Source of the DNA: Cervus elaphus | Taxonomy: Eukaryota > Chordata > Mammalia > Artiodactyla > Cervidae | DNA: 64,000 nt | Reading direction: 5' to 3' | Assembly (NCBI RefSeq): GCF_910594005.1 | Contig: NC_057826.1 | Coordinates: forward strand, 27,623,501 to 27,687,500 | In this document: positions 11,897 through 22,288 of the stretch, piece after piece | Numbering within the stretch: the stretch's first letter is position 1 | How the letters are laid out: each line of letters begins with the position of its first letter | Position numbers and translations under genes: made by a program | The notes under the pieces: generated by a model | Databases searched by the model: none | The model's input: the letters and a program-made list of their open reading frames with translations, nothing else | Told to the model about the DNA's origin: nothing

Positions 11897-12605
11897 TATT
11901 GCCAAAGTTGATTTGTTCCTACTTCGTTAAGAATTTTTTGTCTAAGTTCACATTCTTTTTTTTTTTTTTATTGTAATCTCATTGTGAGGTTTTGCTATCT
12001 GGGTTATACTTGCCTCACAGAAAATGTCAGGAAGCATTTCCTTCTCCTGTATTTTATTAAAGAGTTTGCATAAGATAGATATTCTTTATCCCTTAAATAT
12101 TTGATATAATATATCATTGAAACCACCTAGAAGGAAAGTTTTCCTTTTGGGGAGGTTTCTGATAATGAATTAAATTTGTTTAATAGATTTAAAGTTGTTC
12201 ACATTTTCTGTGATTCTAGGGGCTGTTTTGATAAGTTGTGCTTTTTGAAAAATTTGTCCATTTCACATTTCATTTATGTTATTGGAGTTACTATGAAAAA
12301 CTTACTCATCAATCCCTACTTATCCTTTACTGTCTGTAAGACCTCCAGTGACATTCCCTATCAGCAATTTTTCTTTTTTTTTTTTTAATATCTCAATAGT
12401 CTTGTCAAGAATTTATCAACTTCTATTAACCTTTCAAAGAATCAGTTTTGGTTTTGTCAACTTTCTCTATTGCTTACTTTCTATTTTATCGATTTCTGCT
12501 CTTAACAATGTTTTTTTTTTCCATCTACATGTTTCCATTAAGTTGATTCATCATTTTAGCTTCTTAAGATAGAAATTTTGATCTATGATTTTAAGCTTTT
12601 CTTTT
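11897..12605 (-). mobile_element. Old LINE-1 ORF2 remnant
   Basis: The plus strand reads as the complement of L1 ORF2 around the RT domain: TATTGCCAAAGTTGATTTG, a GGGTTATACTTGCCTCACA block, AAATTTGTCCATTTC, and a TTTCAAAGAATCAGTTTTGG block. Two T runs (11,958 and 12,371) are internal expansions. It is too decayed for any ORF2 frame. It ends where BovB begins at about 12,637. Confidence 0.65.
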
Positions 12606-12917
12606 TTATAATATTATTATTTAAATTTATAAAGTATTTTGGAGGCACTAATTTGACCTCGAAGGCCAGTGGGATTTGATCACAGAACTTCCACAGGATT
12701 GGGGAAATAGACTCTTGGGGGCACAACAAAATCTTGCGGGCACCAGGACACAGGAGAAAGGAGCAGTGACCCCACAAGAGACTGAGCCAGACATGCCAGT
12801 GAGTGTCCAGGAGTCTCTGGCAGAGGTGTGGGTCAACAGCGGCCTGCCGTGGGGTCAGGGCACTGACTAAAACAGTCCTGGGAGCCCTGGTGTGCTTTGA
12901 AGCCCTTTTGAAGGAGG

Positions 12918-13678
12918 ATGGCAGAAAGTGAAGAAGAACTAAAGAGCTTCTTGATGAAAGTGAAAGAGGAGGCTGAAAAAGTTGGCTTAAAGCTCAACAT
13001 TCAGAAAACTAAGATCATGACTTCTAGTCCCATCACTTCATGGCAAATAGATGGGGAAACGGTGGCTGACTTTATTTTTCTGGGCTCCAAAATCACTGCA
13101 GATGGTGACTGCAGCCATCAAATTAAAAGACGCTTACTCCTTGGAAGGAAAGTTATGACCAACCTAGACAGCATATTAAAAAGCAGAGAAATTACTTTGT
13201 CAACAAAGGTCCATCTAGTCAAGGGCTATGGTTTTTCCAGTAGTCATATATGGATGTGAGAGTTGGACTATAAAGAAAGCTGAGCGCTGAAGAATTGATG
13301 CTTTTGAACTGTGATATTGGAAAAGACTCTTGAGAGTCCCTTGGACTGCAAGGAAATCCAACCAGTCAATCCTAAAGGAGATCAGTCCTGGGTGTTCATT
13401 GGAAGGACTGATGTTGAAGTTGAAACTCCAATCTTTGGCCACCTGATGCAAAGAGCTGACTCATTTGAAAAGACCATGATACTGGGAAAGATTGGGGGCA
13501 GGAGGAGAAGGGAATGACAGAGGATGAGATGGTTGGATGGCATCACCAACTCGATGGACATGAGTTTGGGAAAATCTCCGGGAGTTGGTGATGGACAGGG
13601 AGGCCTGGCGTGCTGCAGTTCATGGGGTCACAAAGAGTCGAACATGACTGACTGACTGAACTGAACTGAACTGAACTA
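12918..13678 (+). mobile_element. BovB 3' fragment nested in the BovB leader, same orientation
   Basis: Begins at ATGGCAGAAAGTGAAGAAGA, corresponding to the region just after the RT active site, and runs through the C-terminal coding part to the CTGAACTGAACTGAACT end. The frame 12,918-13,259 (113 codons) keeps DFIFLGSKITADGDC and is then shifted. The leader before it (...TTTTGAAGGAGG) and after it (CCATTACTAGCATTACTC) is continuous in other BovB copies, so this is an insertion rather than an internal deletion. Confidence 0.75.
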
Positions 13679-14502
13679 AACCATTACTAGCATTACTCTT
13701 ACCATAGTTTGGCCTCAGACCACATTACAGGGAGGGAACACAGCTGCACCCATCAGCAGAAACCTGGATTAAAGATTTACTGAGTATGGCCTTGCCCACC
13801 AGAGCAAGACCCAATTTTCCCCACAGCCAGTCCCTTCCATCAGGAAGTTTGCACAAGCCTCTTATCCTCATCCAGCAGATGGCAGACAGAATGAAAACCA
13901 CAACACAGAAAACTAATCAAGTTTTTCACATGGATCACAATCTTGTCTAACTCAATGAAACTACGAGCCATGTGGAATAGGGCCACCCACGATGGATGGG
14001 TCACAGAGGAGAGTTTTGACAAAATGTGGCACACTGGAGAACAGAATGGCAAATCTCTTCAGCATTCTTCCCTTGAGAATCCCATGAACAAATGAAAAGG
14101 CAAGATGACACTGAAAGATCAACTCTGCACATTGGCAGGTGCCCAATATGCTACTGGAGAAGAGCAGAGAAATATCTCTCAAAGGATTGGGAGGCTAAGC
14201 TGAAGCATAAAAAGCACCCCATTGTGGATGTGTCTGTCAGTGAAAGTAAGGTCTGATGCTGTAAAGAACAATATTGCATAGGAACCTGGAATGTTAGGTC
14301 CAAGAATCAAGGTAAATTGAAAGTGGTAAAAACTGAAGATAGCAAAAGTGAACATTGACATTTTAGGAATCAGTGAACCAAAATGGAGCAGAATGGGCAA
14401 ATTTTAGTCAGATGACCATTATATCTACTGCTGTGGCAAGAATCCCTTAGAAGAAGTGGATTAGCCCTCACAGTCAACAAGAGTCCAGAATGCAGTACTT
14501 GA

Positions 14503-14826
14503 GTGCATCTCAAAAACCACAGAATGATCTCTGTTCATTTCCAAGACAAACTATTCAGTATCACAGTAATCCAAATCTATGTCCCAAACACTGATGCCAA
14601 AGAAGCTGAAGTTAAACGGTTCTATGAAGACCTACAAGACTTCCTAGAACTAACACCAGAAAAAGATTCTCTTTTCATCATAAGGGACTGGAATGCAAAA
14701 GTAGGAAGTCAAGAGATACCTGGAGTAGCATGCAAGTTTGGCCTTGGAGTACAAAATGAAACAGGGCAAAGGCTAACAGAGTTCTGGCAAGAGAATGCAG
14801 TGGTCAAAGCAAACATTCTCTTCTAA
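14503..14826 (+). pseudogene. BovB endonuclease domain fragment
   Basis: A 107-codon frame from the apurinic/apyrimidinic-type endonuclease domain of the RTE ORF, the enzyme that nicks the target DNA. The frame shows IYVPNTDAKEAEVKRFYEDL followed by DWNAKVGSQE (residues about 63-72), the family's conserved region around the catalytic Asp and Asn. The start Met is internal, since the coding part extends upstream in broken frames. A stop at 14,826 separates it from the rest of the ORF. It is a relic within the BovB at 12,637-17,118. Confidence 0.75.
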
Positions 14827-14981
14827 CAACACAAGAGATGACTCTACACATGGACATCACCAGATGGTCAATACCAAAATCAGATTGATTATATTCTTTG
14901 CAACCAAATATGCAGAAGCTCTAAACAGTTAACAAAGCCAAGACCAGGAACTGATTGTAGCTCACTCCTTATTGCAAAATT

Positions 14982-15155
14982 CAGACATAAATTGAAGAAA
15001 GTAGGGGAAAGTACTAGGCCATTCAGGTCACATTCAGGTGTGACCTAAACCAAATACTTATGATTATACAGACATAAATTGAAGAAAGTAGGGGAAAGTA
15101 CTAGGCCATTCAGGTCACATTCAGGTGTGACCTAAACCAAATACTTATGATTATG
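14982..15155 (+). repeat. 87-bp tandem duplication inside BovB
   Basis: 14,982-15,068 is repeated immediately at 15,069-15,155. I compared the two copies base by base and find a single difference, at the last position. Each unit begins CAGACATAAATTGAAGAAAG and ends ...ATACTTATGATTAT. BovB elsewhere has one copy of this stretch, so the second copy is a local duplication. It sits between endonuclease and RT coding parts and, at 87 bp, preserves frame. Confidence 0.9.
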
Positions 15156-15641
15156 CAGTGGAAGTGACAAATAGATTCAAGGGATTAAATCTGATAGACA
15201 GAGTGCCTGAATAACTATGGATGGAGGGTTGTAACACTGTACAGGAGGCAGTGATCAAAACCATCCATAAGAAATACAAAAAGGCAGAATGGCTGTCTGA
15301 GGAGGCCTTACAAATAGCTGAGGAAAAAAGCGAAGCAAAAGGCAACGAAGAAAAGGAAAGATATAACCATCTAAAAACAGAGTTCCAAACCATAGCAGGG
15401 AGAGATAATCTTCCTAAATGATCAATGCAAAGAAATGGAGGAAAATAATAGAATGGGAAAGACTAGAGTACTCTTCAAGAAAGTTAGAGACACCAAGGGA
15501 ACATTGCATGCAAAGATGGGCTCAATAAAGGATAGAAGTGGCATGGACCTAACAGAAGCAAAAGATATTAAGAAGAGATGACAAGAATACACAGAAGAAC
15601 TATACAAAAAAGATCTTCATGACCCAGATAACCATGATGGT

Positions 15642-16819
15642 GTGATCACTAACCAAGAGGCAGACATCCTGGAGTGTGAAGTCAAGTGGGCCTTAGAAAG
15701 CATCACTAAAAACAAAGCTAATAGAGGTGATGGAATTCCAGTTGAGCTATTTCCAATCCTAAAATATGATGCTGTGAAAGTGCTGCACTCAATATGCCAG
15801 CAAATTTGGAAAACTCGGCAGTGGCCAACAGGACTGGAAAAGGTCAGTTTTCATTCAAATCCTAAAGCAAGACAATGCCAAAGAATGTTTAAACTACTGC
15901 ACAATTGCACTCATCTCACATACTAGCAAAGTAATGCTCAAAATTCTCCATGCAAGGTTTCAATAGTAAGTGAACTGAGAACTTCCAGATGTTCAAGCTA
16001 GATTTAGAAAAGGCAGAAGAACCAGAGTTCAAATTGCCAACATCTGTTGGATTATAGAAAAAGCAAGAGAATTCCAGAAAAACATCTACTTCTTGACTGG
16101 ATATCAACAAACTGGAAAATTCTTAAAGAGATGGAAGTATCAGACCACCTTACCTGCCTCCTGCCAAACCTCTATGCAGGTAAAGAAGCAGCATTCATGA
16201 CGTGGAACAACAGACTGGTTCCAAATTGGGAAAGGAGTACATCAAGGCTGTATATTGTCACCCTGATTATTTAACTTATATGCAGAGTATATCATGCAAC
16301 ATGCTGGACTGGATGAAGCACAAGGTAGAATCAAGATTGCCAGGTGAAATATCAGTAACCTGAGATATGTAGATGATACCACCCTTATGAGAGAAAGCAA
16401 AGAGGAACAAAAGGCCTCTTGTTGAAAGTGAAAGAGGAGAGTGGAAAAACTGGCTTAAAACTCAACTTTCAAAAAACAAAGATCATGGCCTCTGGTCCCA
16501 CTACTTCATGGCAAATAGATTGGAAAACAATGGAAACAGTGAGAGACTTCATTTTCTCGGGCTTCAAAATCACTGCAGATGGTGACTGCAGCCATGAAAT
16601 TAAAAGGCATTTGCTTCTTGGAATAAAATAATGACAAACCTTGACAGCATATTTAAAAGGATAAACATTACATTGCCAGCAAAGTTTAGTATAGTTAAGG
16701 CTATGGTTTTTCCAGTAGTCATGTATGGATGTGAGATGTGGACCATAAAGAAGACTGAGGGCCAAAGAATTGATGCTTTCAAACTGTGGTGTTGGAGAAG
16801 ACTCTTGGGAGTCCCTTAG
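15642..16819 (+). pseudogene. BovB reverse transcriptase domain, fragmented
   Basis: Pieces of the RTE reverse transcriptase in order. The frame 15,642-15,926 has a GDGIPVELFPILK block and a block around VLHSICQQIWK. 16,047-16,274 has the palm region in broken form. The active-site box YVDDT is at 16,366-16,380. 16,419-16,631 and 16,631-16,819 hold the C-terminal blocks (KIMASGPTTSWQI, FPVVMYGCEMWTIKK). At least four frameshifts or stops separate them. Part of the nearly full-length BovB remnant, so not functional. Confidence 0.8.
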
Positions 16820-17499
16820 ACTGCAAGGAGATCAAACCAGTCAATCCTAAAGGAAATCAGTCCTGAACATTCTTTGGAAGGACTGATGCTGAAGTTCCAA
16901 TACTTTGGCCACCCAATTTGAACAGCTAACTCACAATAATAGACACTGATGCTGGGGAAGATTAAAGGCAGGAGGAGAAGGGGATGACAGAGGACTCGAT
17001 GGTTGGATGGCATCACTGACCCAGTGGATATGAGTTTGAGCAAGGTCCGGGAGATGATGAACGACAGGGAATCCTGGCGTGGTGCAGTCCAAGAGTTGGA
17101 CATCACTGATCAACTGAACAACAACAGCAACACTAATTCTGACATATATTCTGCACTACTCCTTTTGCAACATGTTATAATTTACATGTGAATTTCTTCC
17201 TTTGACCCAAACTCTGCACTAACTTGCTAAGTGTGTGTGTGTGAGTTAGCATGAAATTGACTCTTCTAGCCCAGGCAAGCCTTTGGCATCTACTGCCTCA
17301 TAATCTATTTAGAAGTGTGCTTTTATTTATAAGTACATTTTTGCTATTCAATTACTTCTGTTTCTTCTAAAGAGTGTTTAGGAATATGTCACTTAATTTT
17401 TAAGTAGTTGACACTTTTTTTGACATAGTAATCTTTTACTACACAAGAATTACCCTCAAACTTATCAAAACACAACCATTCCCCCAGTCTCTGGGAGTC

Positions 17500-17800
17500 A
17501 GGTCTGGGAGGAACTAGACTTATTTTGGTAACCATTTTATATTATATACAGGGGCTTCCCTAATGGCTCAGTTGGTAAGGAATCTGCCTACAATGCAGGA
17601 GACCTGGGTTGATCCCTGGGTGGGGGAGATCCCACCCCACTCCAGTATTCTTGCCTGTAGAATCCCACAGAGGAGCCAGGCAGGCTACAGTCCATGGGAT
17701 GGTAAAGAGTTGGACATGGCTGTGGGGCTAACTTTGTAATGTATACATATATTGAATCATTATGTAGTACACCTGAATAAAGACAAACTATATTGTAAAG
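17500..17800 (+). mobile_element. Possible old L1 3' end split by a SINE
   Basis: TATTTTGGTAACCATTTTAT before the SINE and AATGTATACATATATTGAAT...GTAGTACACCTGAATAAA after it resemble the last 100 bp of an L1M 3'UTR in sense orientation. Short and diverged, so the assignment is tentative. Confidence 0.4.
17551..17730 (+). mobile_element. Bov-tA SINE
   Basis: Head GGGGCTTCCCTAATGGCTCA, B-box-like GGGTTGATCCCTGGG, body CCAGTATTCTTGCCT and CAGTCCATGGGATGG, ending near GGACATGGCTG. The 3' tail is truncated or decayed relative to other copies in the window, and no clear target-site duplication is visible. Confidence 0.85.
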
Positions 17801-18196
17801 GCCTTGCCTGTAATTCACAGCTAACCCTCCCCTGCCTCTCTCTGTTCCAGCATAGCAGTCTTATTTTGGTCATTCACACTCCCAGGCTCTTTTAGATATC
17901 AAGGTATTTGACAAAGTTCTTTTATTTGCCTGGAACTTTCATTTTTCTTGGTTACCTTTTAATCATGTGTGGAAAGACCACCAATTAAGAACAAACAGAT
18001 GCTGTTTATTTAGAACTTGCTATAGCAATGGAGTCAGCCACCATCACTTGTACTTGACAGAGACTCAAAGGCAGGCAAGAGAGCAGGGAAGCTTTATCGT
18101 GAACAGAAAGGAAAGGCATGATCAATTCAAGCATGATCTAATTGGAGGTTGTGGCACAAGGGAGATGACAGTGGGCTATCTAGCAGTGGAGCCTCT
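17801..18196. other. No recognisable gene or repeat
   Basis: About 400 bp without a repeat signature that I can name. An 83-codon plus-strand frame at 17,967-18,218 has no recognisable domain. Confidence 0.4.
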
Positions 18197-18363
18197 TTCC
18201 TTTATGAGGTATGATTGACATACAACATTGTATTTCAGGCATACAACATTTTATTTGATATTTGTATATATTACAAAATAGTCACCACAATTTAGTAAAT
18301 ATATATCACCTTAAATAGTAACAGTTATTATCTTATTATAAGAACTCTTAAGTTCTACTGTCT

Positions 18364-18886
18364 TCAGTTCAGTTCAGTTCAGTTGCTCAGTCGTGTCCGA
18401 CTCTTTGCAACCCCATGAATCACAGCACGCCAGGCCTCTCTGTCCATCACCATTTCCAGGAGTTTACTCAAACTCATGCCCACCGAGTTAGTGATGCCAT
18501 CCAGCCATCTCATCCTCTGTCGTCCCCTTCTCCTCCTGCCCCCAGTCCCTCCTAGCATCAGGGTCTTTTCCAACAAGTCAACTCTTCGCATGAGGTGGCC
18601 ACAGTATTGGCATTTCAGCTTCCGCATCAGTCCTTCAAATGAACACCCAGGACTGATCTCCTTTAGGATGGACTGGTTGGATCTCCTTGCAGTCCAAGGG
18701 ACTCTCAAGAGTCTTCTCCAACACCACAGTTCAAAAGCATCAATTTTTCGGTGCTCAGCTTTCTTCACAGTCCAACTCTCACATCCATACATGACTGCTG
18801 GAAAAACCGTAGCCTTGACCAGATGGACCTTTGTTGGCAAAGTAATGTCTCTGCTTTTTAATATGCTATCTAGGTTGGTCATAGCA
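18364..18886 (-). mobile_element. BovB LINE 3' fragment with open C-terminal frame
   Basis: About 520 bp of BovB 3' end; the (TTCAG)n-like complement of its tail lies at 18,364-18,383. The minus-strand frame 18,894-18,379 is open for 171 codons with no stop across the whole coding part: MTNLDSILKSRDITLP, FPAVMYGCESWTVKKAE, AFELWCWRRLLRVPWTARR, MRRVDLLEKTLMLGG and WLDGIT. It includes only the C-terminal region after the RT catalytic box, so it is not an active enzyme. The unbroken frame and retained CpG sites suggest one of the younger BovB copies here. The frame's first residues (MKVA) come from flanking L1 DNA. Confidence 0.92.
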
Positions 18887-19189
18887 ACTTTCAAATATGC
18901 AATAAAATGTTAACTATAGTCACTATGCTGTATGTTACATCCCAATATCAGAACTGGAAGTTTATTCCTTTTAATTCCTTTCAGCCATTTTGCCCATCCC
19001 TCACCCCTCACTTCTAGCAACCACCAATCTGTTCCCTATATCTATGAGCTTTTTGTTTTCTTTTAGATTCCACATGTAAGTGAAATCATAAAAAATTTGT
19101 CTTTAATTTATTCCACATAACACCATCAATGTCCATCCATGTTGTCACAAATAGTAAGATTTCTTTTTTATGGCTAAATAATATTTCAG

Positions 19190-19223
19190 TGTGTGTGTAT
19201 GTGTGTGTTTGTGTGTGTGTGTA
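19190..19223. repeat. (TG)n microsatellite
   Basis: GTGTGTGTGTATGTGTGTGTTTGTGTGTGTGTG-type run, interrupted by single A and TT changes. It lies inside the antisense L1. Confidence 0.9.
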
Positions 19224-19721
19224 ACATTTTCTTTATCCATTTATCTGTCAATAGACACTTAGGTTGTTTTCATATCTTGGCTATTGTAACCAATCCTGCG
19301 ATAAACATGGGAGTGCCTATGTCTTTTCCAGTTAGTGTTTTCATTTTCTTTGAATAAATACCCAGAAGTGGAATAGTTAAATCATAGGGCAGTACTATTA
19401 TTAAATTTTTTCAGTAATCTCCATATTGTTTTCCAGAGTGGTTTCACCAGTTTACCAGCAGTGCTCTTTTCTCTATGTTCTCACCAATGCTTGTTATTTC
19501 TTGTTTTTCGATAATAGCCATTCTAACAAGTATGAGGTGATATCTCACTGTGGTTTTGATTTGCATTTCCCTGATGATTAGTGATGATGAGCATCTTTTC
19601 AAGTGTGTGTTGACCATGTTAATGTCTCCTTTGGAAAAATGTCTATTCAAGTCCTTTGTCCATTTCTTAATCAGACTTTTTTGCTATTGAAGTGTATGAG
19701 TTCTTTCTGTTTTCTGGATGG

Positions 19722-19774
19722 TGGTGGTGGTTTAGTCGCTATGTTGTGTCCAACTCTTGCAACCCCATGGATAT
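19722..19774 (-). mobile_element. BovA/BovB 3'-end scrap
   Basis: GGTTTAGTCGCTATGTTGTG and CAACCCCATGGAT read as the complement of the last about 50 bp of a Bov SINE. It lies in L1 sequence that continues on both sides, with GGAT at each edge. A very short 5'-truncated SINE insertion is the simplest explanation. Confidence 0.65.
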
Positions 19775-19845
19775 TAACACCTTATCATTTAGAAATGTTT
19801 TCTTCTTTCAGTATATTGTCATAAGACTTCTGATATGATTGTCTG

Positions 19846-20700
19846 AGGAACACTCTGGTTGGTCCTTAGTTGGAACAAGGACAAAATATAGAGAAATCAT
19901 TGATTAGGCCCTGACTGTTCTGGGTCTATTGCAATAGAGGTAGTATCTGGTTGGTCAAAAACTTCATTTGGATTTTTCCATAACATCTTATGTAACATTT
20001 CATGTTACATAACTCAAATGAACTTTTGGCCAACCCAATAGTTTCAGGTGGTTGCTGAAGAAACTGTGGGCAGAGTTCTATTGTCATACATTGTCTGTTC
20101 ATTTGTTATATATTTGGTCCCTCAGCTCCCTCTTTGGTCATTCTCACACTTGTGAAAATTTGACCAATTTAGGGAATAATAGAGATTCAGATCTTCACCA
20201 TTTAGCAATTATTCAGTTTCTCCAGAGTCAGCAGTATTGCGAGGTCTTCCCAAATTTTTGTTGTTGTGTCACCATGGTGACCTGTCATTAAAGAGTAGCT
20301 GAACAGAAAGAGACCCTGGGTAGAATGCACCAGATGAACGTGATGATCGCTATGATAAAAACAAAACAATAATCCTATAAGACGCTTCAGAACCAAGAAC
20401 TCTAATTTCTCAGCATAGACCAAGAGAACAAATTTGATAGAACATGAAGCTCAACCTAAGCAAAGGAGTGTTTTTGTTTAGGTATTGAATAGTGTGTTCT
20501 AAATTATCTACTTCATTGACCCTAAAACAGCAAGAAATATTTGCAGTGGGATAGATGCCATCATTACTAGCCAAGAGGAAATCTGGATTCTCCATCACTG
20601 TTTATATCAATGAATTCAGGCTGATTGGTAGCCCATCTAGGGGAGGAGTGATATCATTAATAACTTCAGCCTGAGTTTTTTCCCTTTTTAATGATTCCCA
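19846..20700. other. Unassigned sequence around a mariner MITE
   Basis: Apart from the small mariner-type element at 19,944-20,040, I see no repeat or gene signature. Frames of 60-80 codons on both strands lack domains. Confidence 0.4.
19944..20040. mobile_element. Mariner-type MITE
   Basis: A 97-bp element with long imperfect terminal inverted repeats: the left end reads GGTTGGTCAAAAACTTCATT, and the right end complements to GGGTTGGCCAAAAGTTCATT. TA is present at both termini, as expected for Tc1/mariner insertions. The centre carries a perfect 10-bp palindrome arm (TATGTAACAT/ATGTTACATA, 3-bp loop), so nearly the whole element can fold into one hairpin. It contains no transposase and would have depended on a full-length mariner. 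Confidence 0.75.
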
Positions 20701-22288
20701 CTGTTGGTAATTGAGTTAGATAAGGCTGTGGTCCATGTGATCAGTTTGGTTAGTTTTCTGTGACTGTGGTTTTCATTCCATCTGCCCTCTGATGGATAAG
20801 GATAAGAGGCTTATGGAAGCTTCCTGGAGGGAGAGACTGACTGAGGGGAAACTGGGTCTTGTTCTAATGGGTGGGGCCATGCTCAGTAAATCTTTAATCC
20901 AATTTTCTGTTAATGGGGGCAGGGCTGGGGGGGGGGGGGTGGGGGGAGGGGGCTGTGTTTCCTCCCTGTTGTTTGACCTGATGCCAAACTAGGGAGGAGG
21001 TATTGAAGATAATGATGACCTTCTTAAAAAGCTCCCATGTATCACTGCCACACTCAGTGGCCCCCTGCAGCAGGCCACCATCGACCCATGCCAGAGACTC
21101 CTGGACACTCACAGATGAGTCTGGGCCAGCCTCTTGTGGGGTCACTGCTCCTTTCTCCTGGGTTCTGGTGCACACAAGTTTCCAGAAAACATCTACCTCT
21201 GCTTTATTGACTATGCCAAAGCCTTTGACTGTGTGGATTACAACAAACTGTGGAAAATTCTGAAAGAGATGGGAATACCAGACCACTTGACCTGCCTCCT
21301 GAGAAATCTGTATGCAGGTCAAGAAACAACAGTTAGAACTGGACATGAAACAACAGACTGGTTCCAAATTGAGAAAAGAGTATGTCAATGATTTATATTG
21401 TCACCCTGCTTATTTAACTTATATGCAAAGTACATCATGTGGAATGCTGGGCTGGATGAAGCACAAGCTGGAATCAAGATTGCCAGGAGAAATATCCATA
21501 ACCTCAGATATGTGGCTGATACCAACCTTATGGCAGAAAGGGAAGAAGAATTAAAGAGCATCTTTAAGAAAGTGAAAGAGGAAAGTGAAAAAGTTGGCTT
21601 AAAGCTCAACATTCAGAAAACTAAGATCATGGTATCTAGTCCAATCACTTCATGGCAAATAGTTGGAGAAACAATGGAAACAGTGAGAGACTTTATTTTC
21701 TTGGGCTCCAAAATCACTGCAGATGGTGACTGCAGCCATTAAATTAAAAGATGCTTGCTCCTTGGAAGAAAAGTTATGACCAACTGAGACAGCATACTAA
21801 AAAACAGAGATATTACTTTGCCAACAAAGGTCCATCTAGTAAAAGCTATGGTTTTTCCAGTAGTCATGTATGGATGTGGGAGTTGGACTATAAAAAAAGC
21901 TGAGCGCCAAAGAATTGACGCTTTTGAACTGTGGTGTTGGAAAAGACTCTTGCGAGTCCCTTGGACTGCAAGGAGATCCATCCAATCAATCCTAAAGGAA
22001 TATTCATTGGAAGGACTGATGCTGAAGCTGAAACTCCAATACTTTGGCCACCTGATGTGAAGAATTGACTCATTTGAAAAGACCTTGATGCTGGGAATGA
22101 TTGAAGGCAGAAAGAGAAAGGGACGACAGAGATAAGATGGTTGGATGGCATCACCAACTCTATGGACATGAGTTTGGGTAAGCTCTGGGAGTTGGTGATG
22201 GATAGGGAAGCCTGGTGTGCTGCAGTCCATGGAGTCATAAAGAGTCAGACATGACTGAGTGACAGAACTGAACTGAACTGTTGGTAAT
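20701..22288 (+). mobile_element. BovB LINE with inverted 5' segment and 11-bp TSD
   Basis: 20,712-21,178 is BovB leader in reverse orientation (its complement contains GACCCCACAAGAGGCTGGCC and the AACAGGGAGGAAACACAGCC region). At 21,179 it switches to forward BovB, from TTTCCAGAAAACATCTACCT in the RT domain to the ACTGAACTGAACTG end at 22,280. CTGTTGGTAAT is perfect at 20,701-20,711 and 22,278-22,288. So both halves arrived in one event, as expected from twin priming. The RT pieces are 21,179-21,391, 21,398-21,742 (active-site box reads YVAD) and 21,818-22,060. All are broken, so the copy is inactive. Confidence 0.92.
20915..20952 (+). repeat. G-rich run, quadruplex-capable
   Basis: G tracts at 20,915-20,919, 20,922-20,924, 20,927-20,939 (13 G), 20,941-20,946 and 20,948-20,952, separated by one- or two-base gaps. 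It lies in the inverted BovB leader, where other copies have an ordinary CAGGGAGGG-like stretch. It looks like a local expansion. Confidence 0.85.

Larger units (their letters stand above)
12637..17118 (+). mobile_element. Near-full-length decayed BovB LINE
   Basis: The leader (from GGAGGCACTAATTTGACCTC) runs to 12,917, is interrupted by a nested BovB at 12,918-13,678, and resumes at CCATTACTAGCATTACTC. Endonuclease, RT and C-terminal coding parts follow in order, ending in GATCAACTGAACAACAACAG at about 17,118. Removing the insert leaves about 3.7 kb, close to full BovB length. The single RTE-type ORF (endonuclease plus RT) is cut by many stops and shifts, for example a TGA-type stop near 15,420 and the splits at 15,926 and 16,274. 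The RT active site reads YVDD at 16,366-16,377. It cannot encode a working enzyme. Confidence 0.88.
18197..19845 (-). mobile_element. LINE-1 3'UTR and ORF2 end, with two insertions
   Basis: The plus strand is the complement of an old L1: 3'UTR from TATGAGGTATGATTGACATA, then TTAACTATAGTCACTATGCT, CCATTTATCTGTCAATAGAC, CAATCCTGCGATAAACATGG, and the ORF2 C-terminal coding region up to about 19,845. A minus-strand frame at 19,650-19,444 keeps a MNRHFSKGDINMVNTHLKRC-like L1 ORF2 C-terminal motif. It is interrupted by BovB (18,364-18,886), by a TG microsatellite, and by a 53-bp BovA scrap (19,722-19,774). Confidence 0.8.
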
